This document shows positions 63,836 through 64,000 of a DNA stretch of 64,000 bases, one piece after another; position 1 is the stretch's first letter; each line of letters starts with the position of its first letter. The DNA lies in the NCBI GenBank assembly GCA_002953655.1, contig CP025839.1:1-64000 (forward strand). The letters run 5' to 3'. Source of the DNA: Latilactobacillus sakei (GTDB taxonomy: Bacteria; Bacillota; Bacilli; Lactobacillales; Lactobacillaceae). Below the pieces are notes generated by a model. The model was not told where the DNA came from, did not search any database, and worked only from the letters and a program-made list of their open reading frames with translations. The position numbers were made by a program, and so were the translations under genes.

Positions 63836-64000
63836 ATGAAAAGAGATTTTATCGATACAAAGGATTATACACAAGCAGAAATTCAATATTTAATTGATTT
63901 AGGTTTACAAATTAAAAAGGATATCAAAGCCGGTGACTATCCACAATTATTAAGCAATCGCACATTAGGGATGTTATTCGAAGAATCATCAACTCGAACA
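63836..64000 (+). CDS. ptcA: Putrescine (or ornithine) carbamoyltransferase, 5' part
   Basis: Only the first 55 residues are inside the window. They start MKRDFIDTKDYTQAEIQYLI and end SSTRT, the carbamoyl-phosphate binding motif. The pattern MKRDF-YT-E-YL-DL-L-IK-IK-G-YPQLL resembles the Enterococcus putrescine carbamoyltransferase, part of the agmatine deiminase pathway. Ornithine transcarbamylase cannot be excluded. RBS AGGAGA, 8 bp before the ATG. Confidence 0.85.
   Translation, partial: MKRDFIDTKDYTQAEIQYLIDLGLQIKKDIKAGDYPQLLSNRTLGMLFEESSTRT

Overview
This window is the replication-origin region of a low-GC Gram-positive chromosome. It starts at the first base of dnaA and follows the classic Firmicutes order dnaA - oriC - dnaN - yaaA - recF - gyrB - gyrA - rpsF - ssb - rpsR - gdpP - rplI - dnaB, then rsmG - noc - parA - parB - DUF951 - ychF. 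Lactobacillaceae-type genes (DUF1129, DUF3290, DUF1002, a Phe-type D-Ala ligase, a putrescine carbamoyltransferase) point to a lactic acid bacterium. The overall content suggests a Latilactobacillus (sakei/curvatus type), but that species guess is from memory of gene order and was not tested by a search.

Layout. 1-14.5 kb: replication initiation, topoisomerase, ribosomal protein and c-di-AMP phosphodiesterase genes, all on the + strand, with a readable oriC (DnaA boxes, DnaA-trios, AT tract). 14.7-22.6 kb: a purine permease on the - strand, then a long co-oriented run for 16S rRNA methylation, nucleoid occlusion and chromosome partition, ending in membrane and hydrolase genes of unknown role. 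22.6-23 kb: an unusual non-coding stretch with three hairpins that carry G-rich loops, the last one holding a Shine-Dalgarno and an 8-codon ORF. 23-43.5 kb: housekeeping and accessory genes (HAD phosphatase, NrdI, DegV, CorC-like and CorA-like membrane proteins, QueG, two universal stress proteins, PanE-like reductase, Cfa, AI-2E-like exporter) and a divergent pair of small HTH genes. 43.5-50.4 kb: Ddl, a CIRCE-controlled Hsp20, a NatAB-like ABC pair, PadR with DUF1048, and an M13 peptidase. 50.5-55 kb: acetyltransferase and a thiamine salvage operon thiM-thiD-thiE-cytX behind a TPP riboswitch. 55-64 kb: an N-acetylglucosamine PTS transporter behind two NagR-like operators, a secreted DUF1002 protein, a VanZ-RDD protein, purA, the guanine/hypoxanthine permease gene, DUF2975, a class A sortase, and the 5' end of a putrescine carbamoyltransferase gene.

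How it fits together. Chromosome replication and segregation dominate: DnaA/oriC, SMC-type ParAB and Noc are encoded together, and candidate parS and Noc-binding motifs can be found in the same window. Purine uptake (two permeases) and purA share a GTTCG-type motif. Ddl carries Phe at the residue that favours D-lactate as second substrate, which predicts D-Ala-D-Lac peptidoglycan ends and intrinsic vancomycin resistance. No prophage, insertion sequence, CRISPR array, rRNA or tRNA was seen. Many start codons were set from the Shine-Dalgarno rather than from the longest reading frame, notably for gyrB (TTG), rplI, rsmG, degV, cfa, thiE, thiM and pepO.
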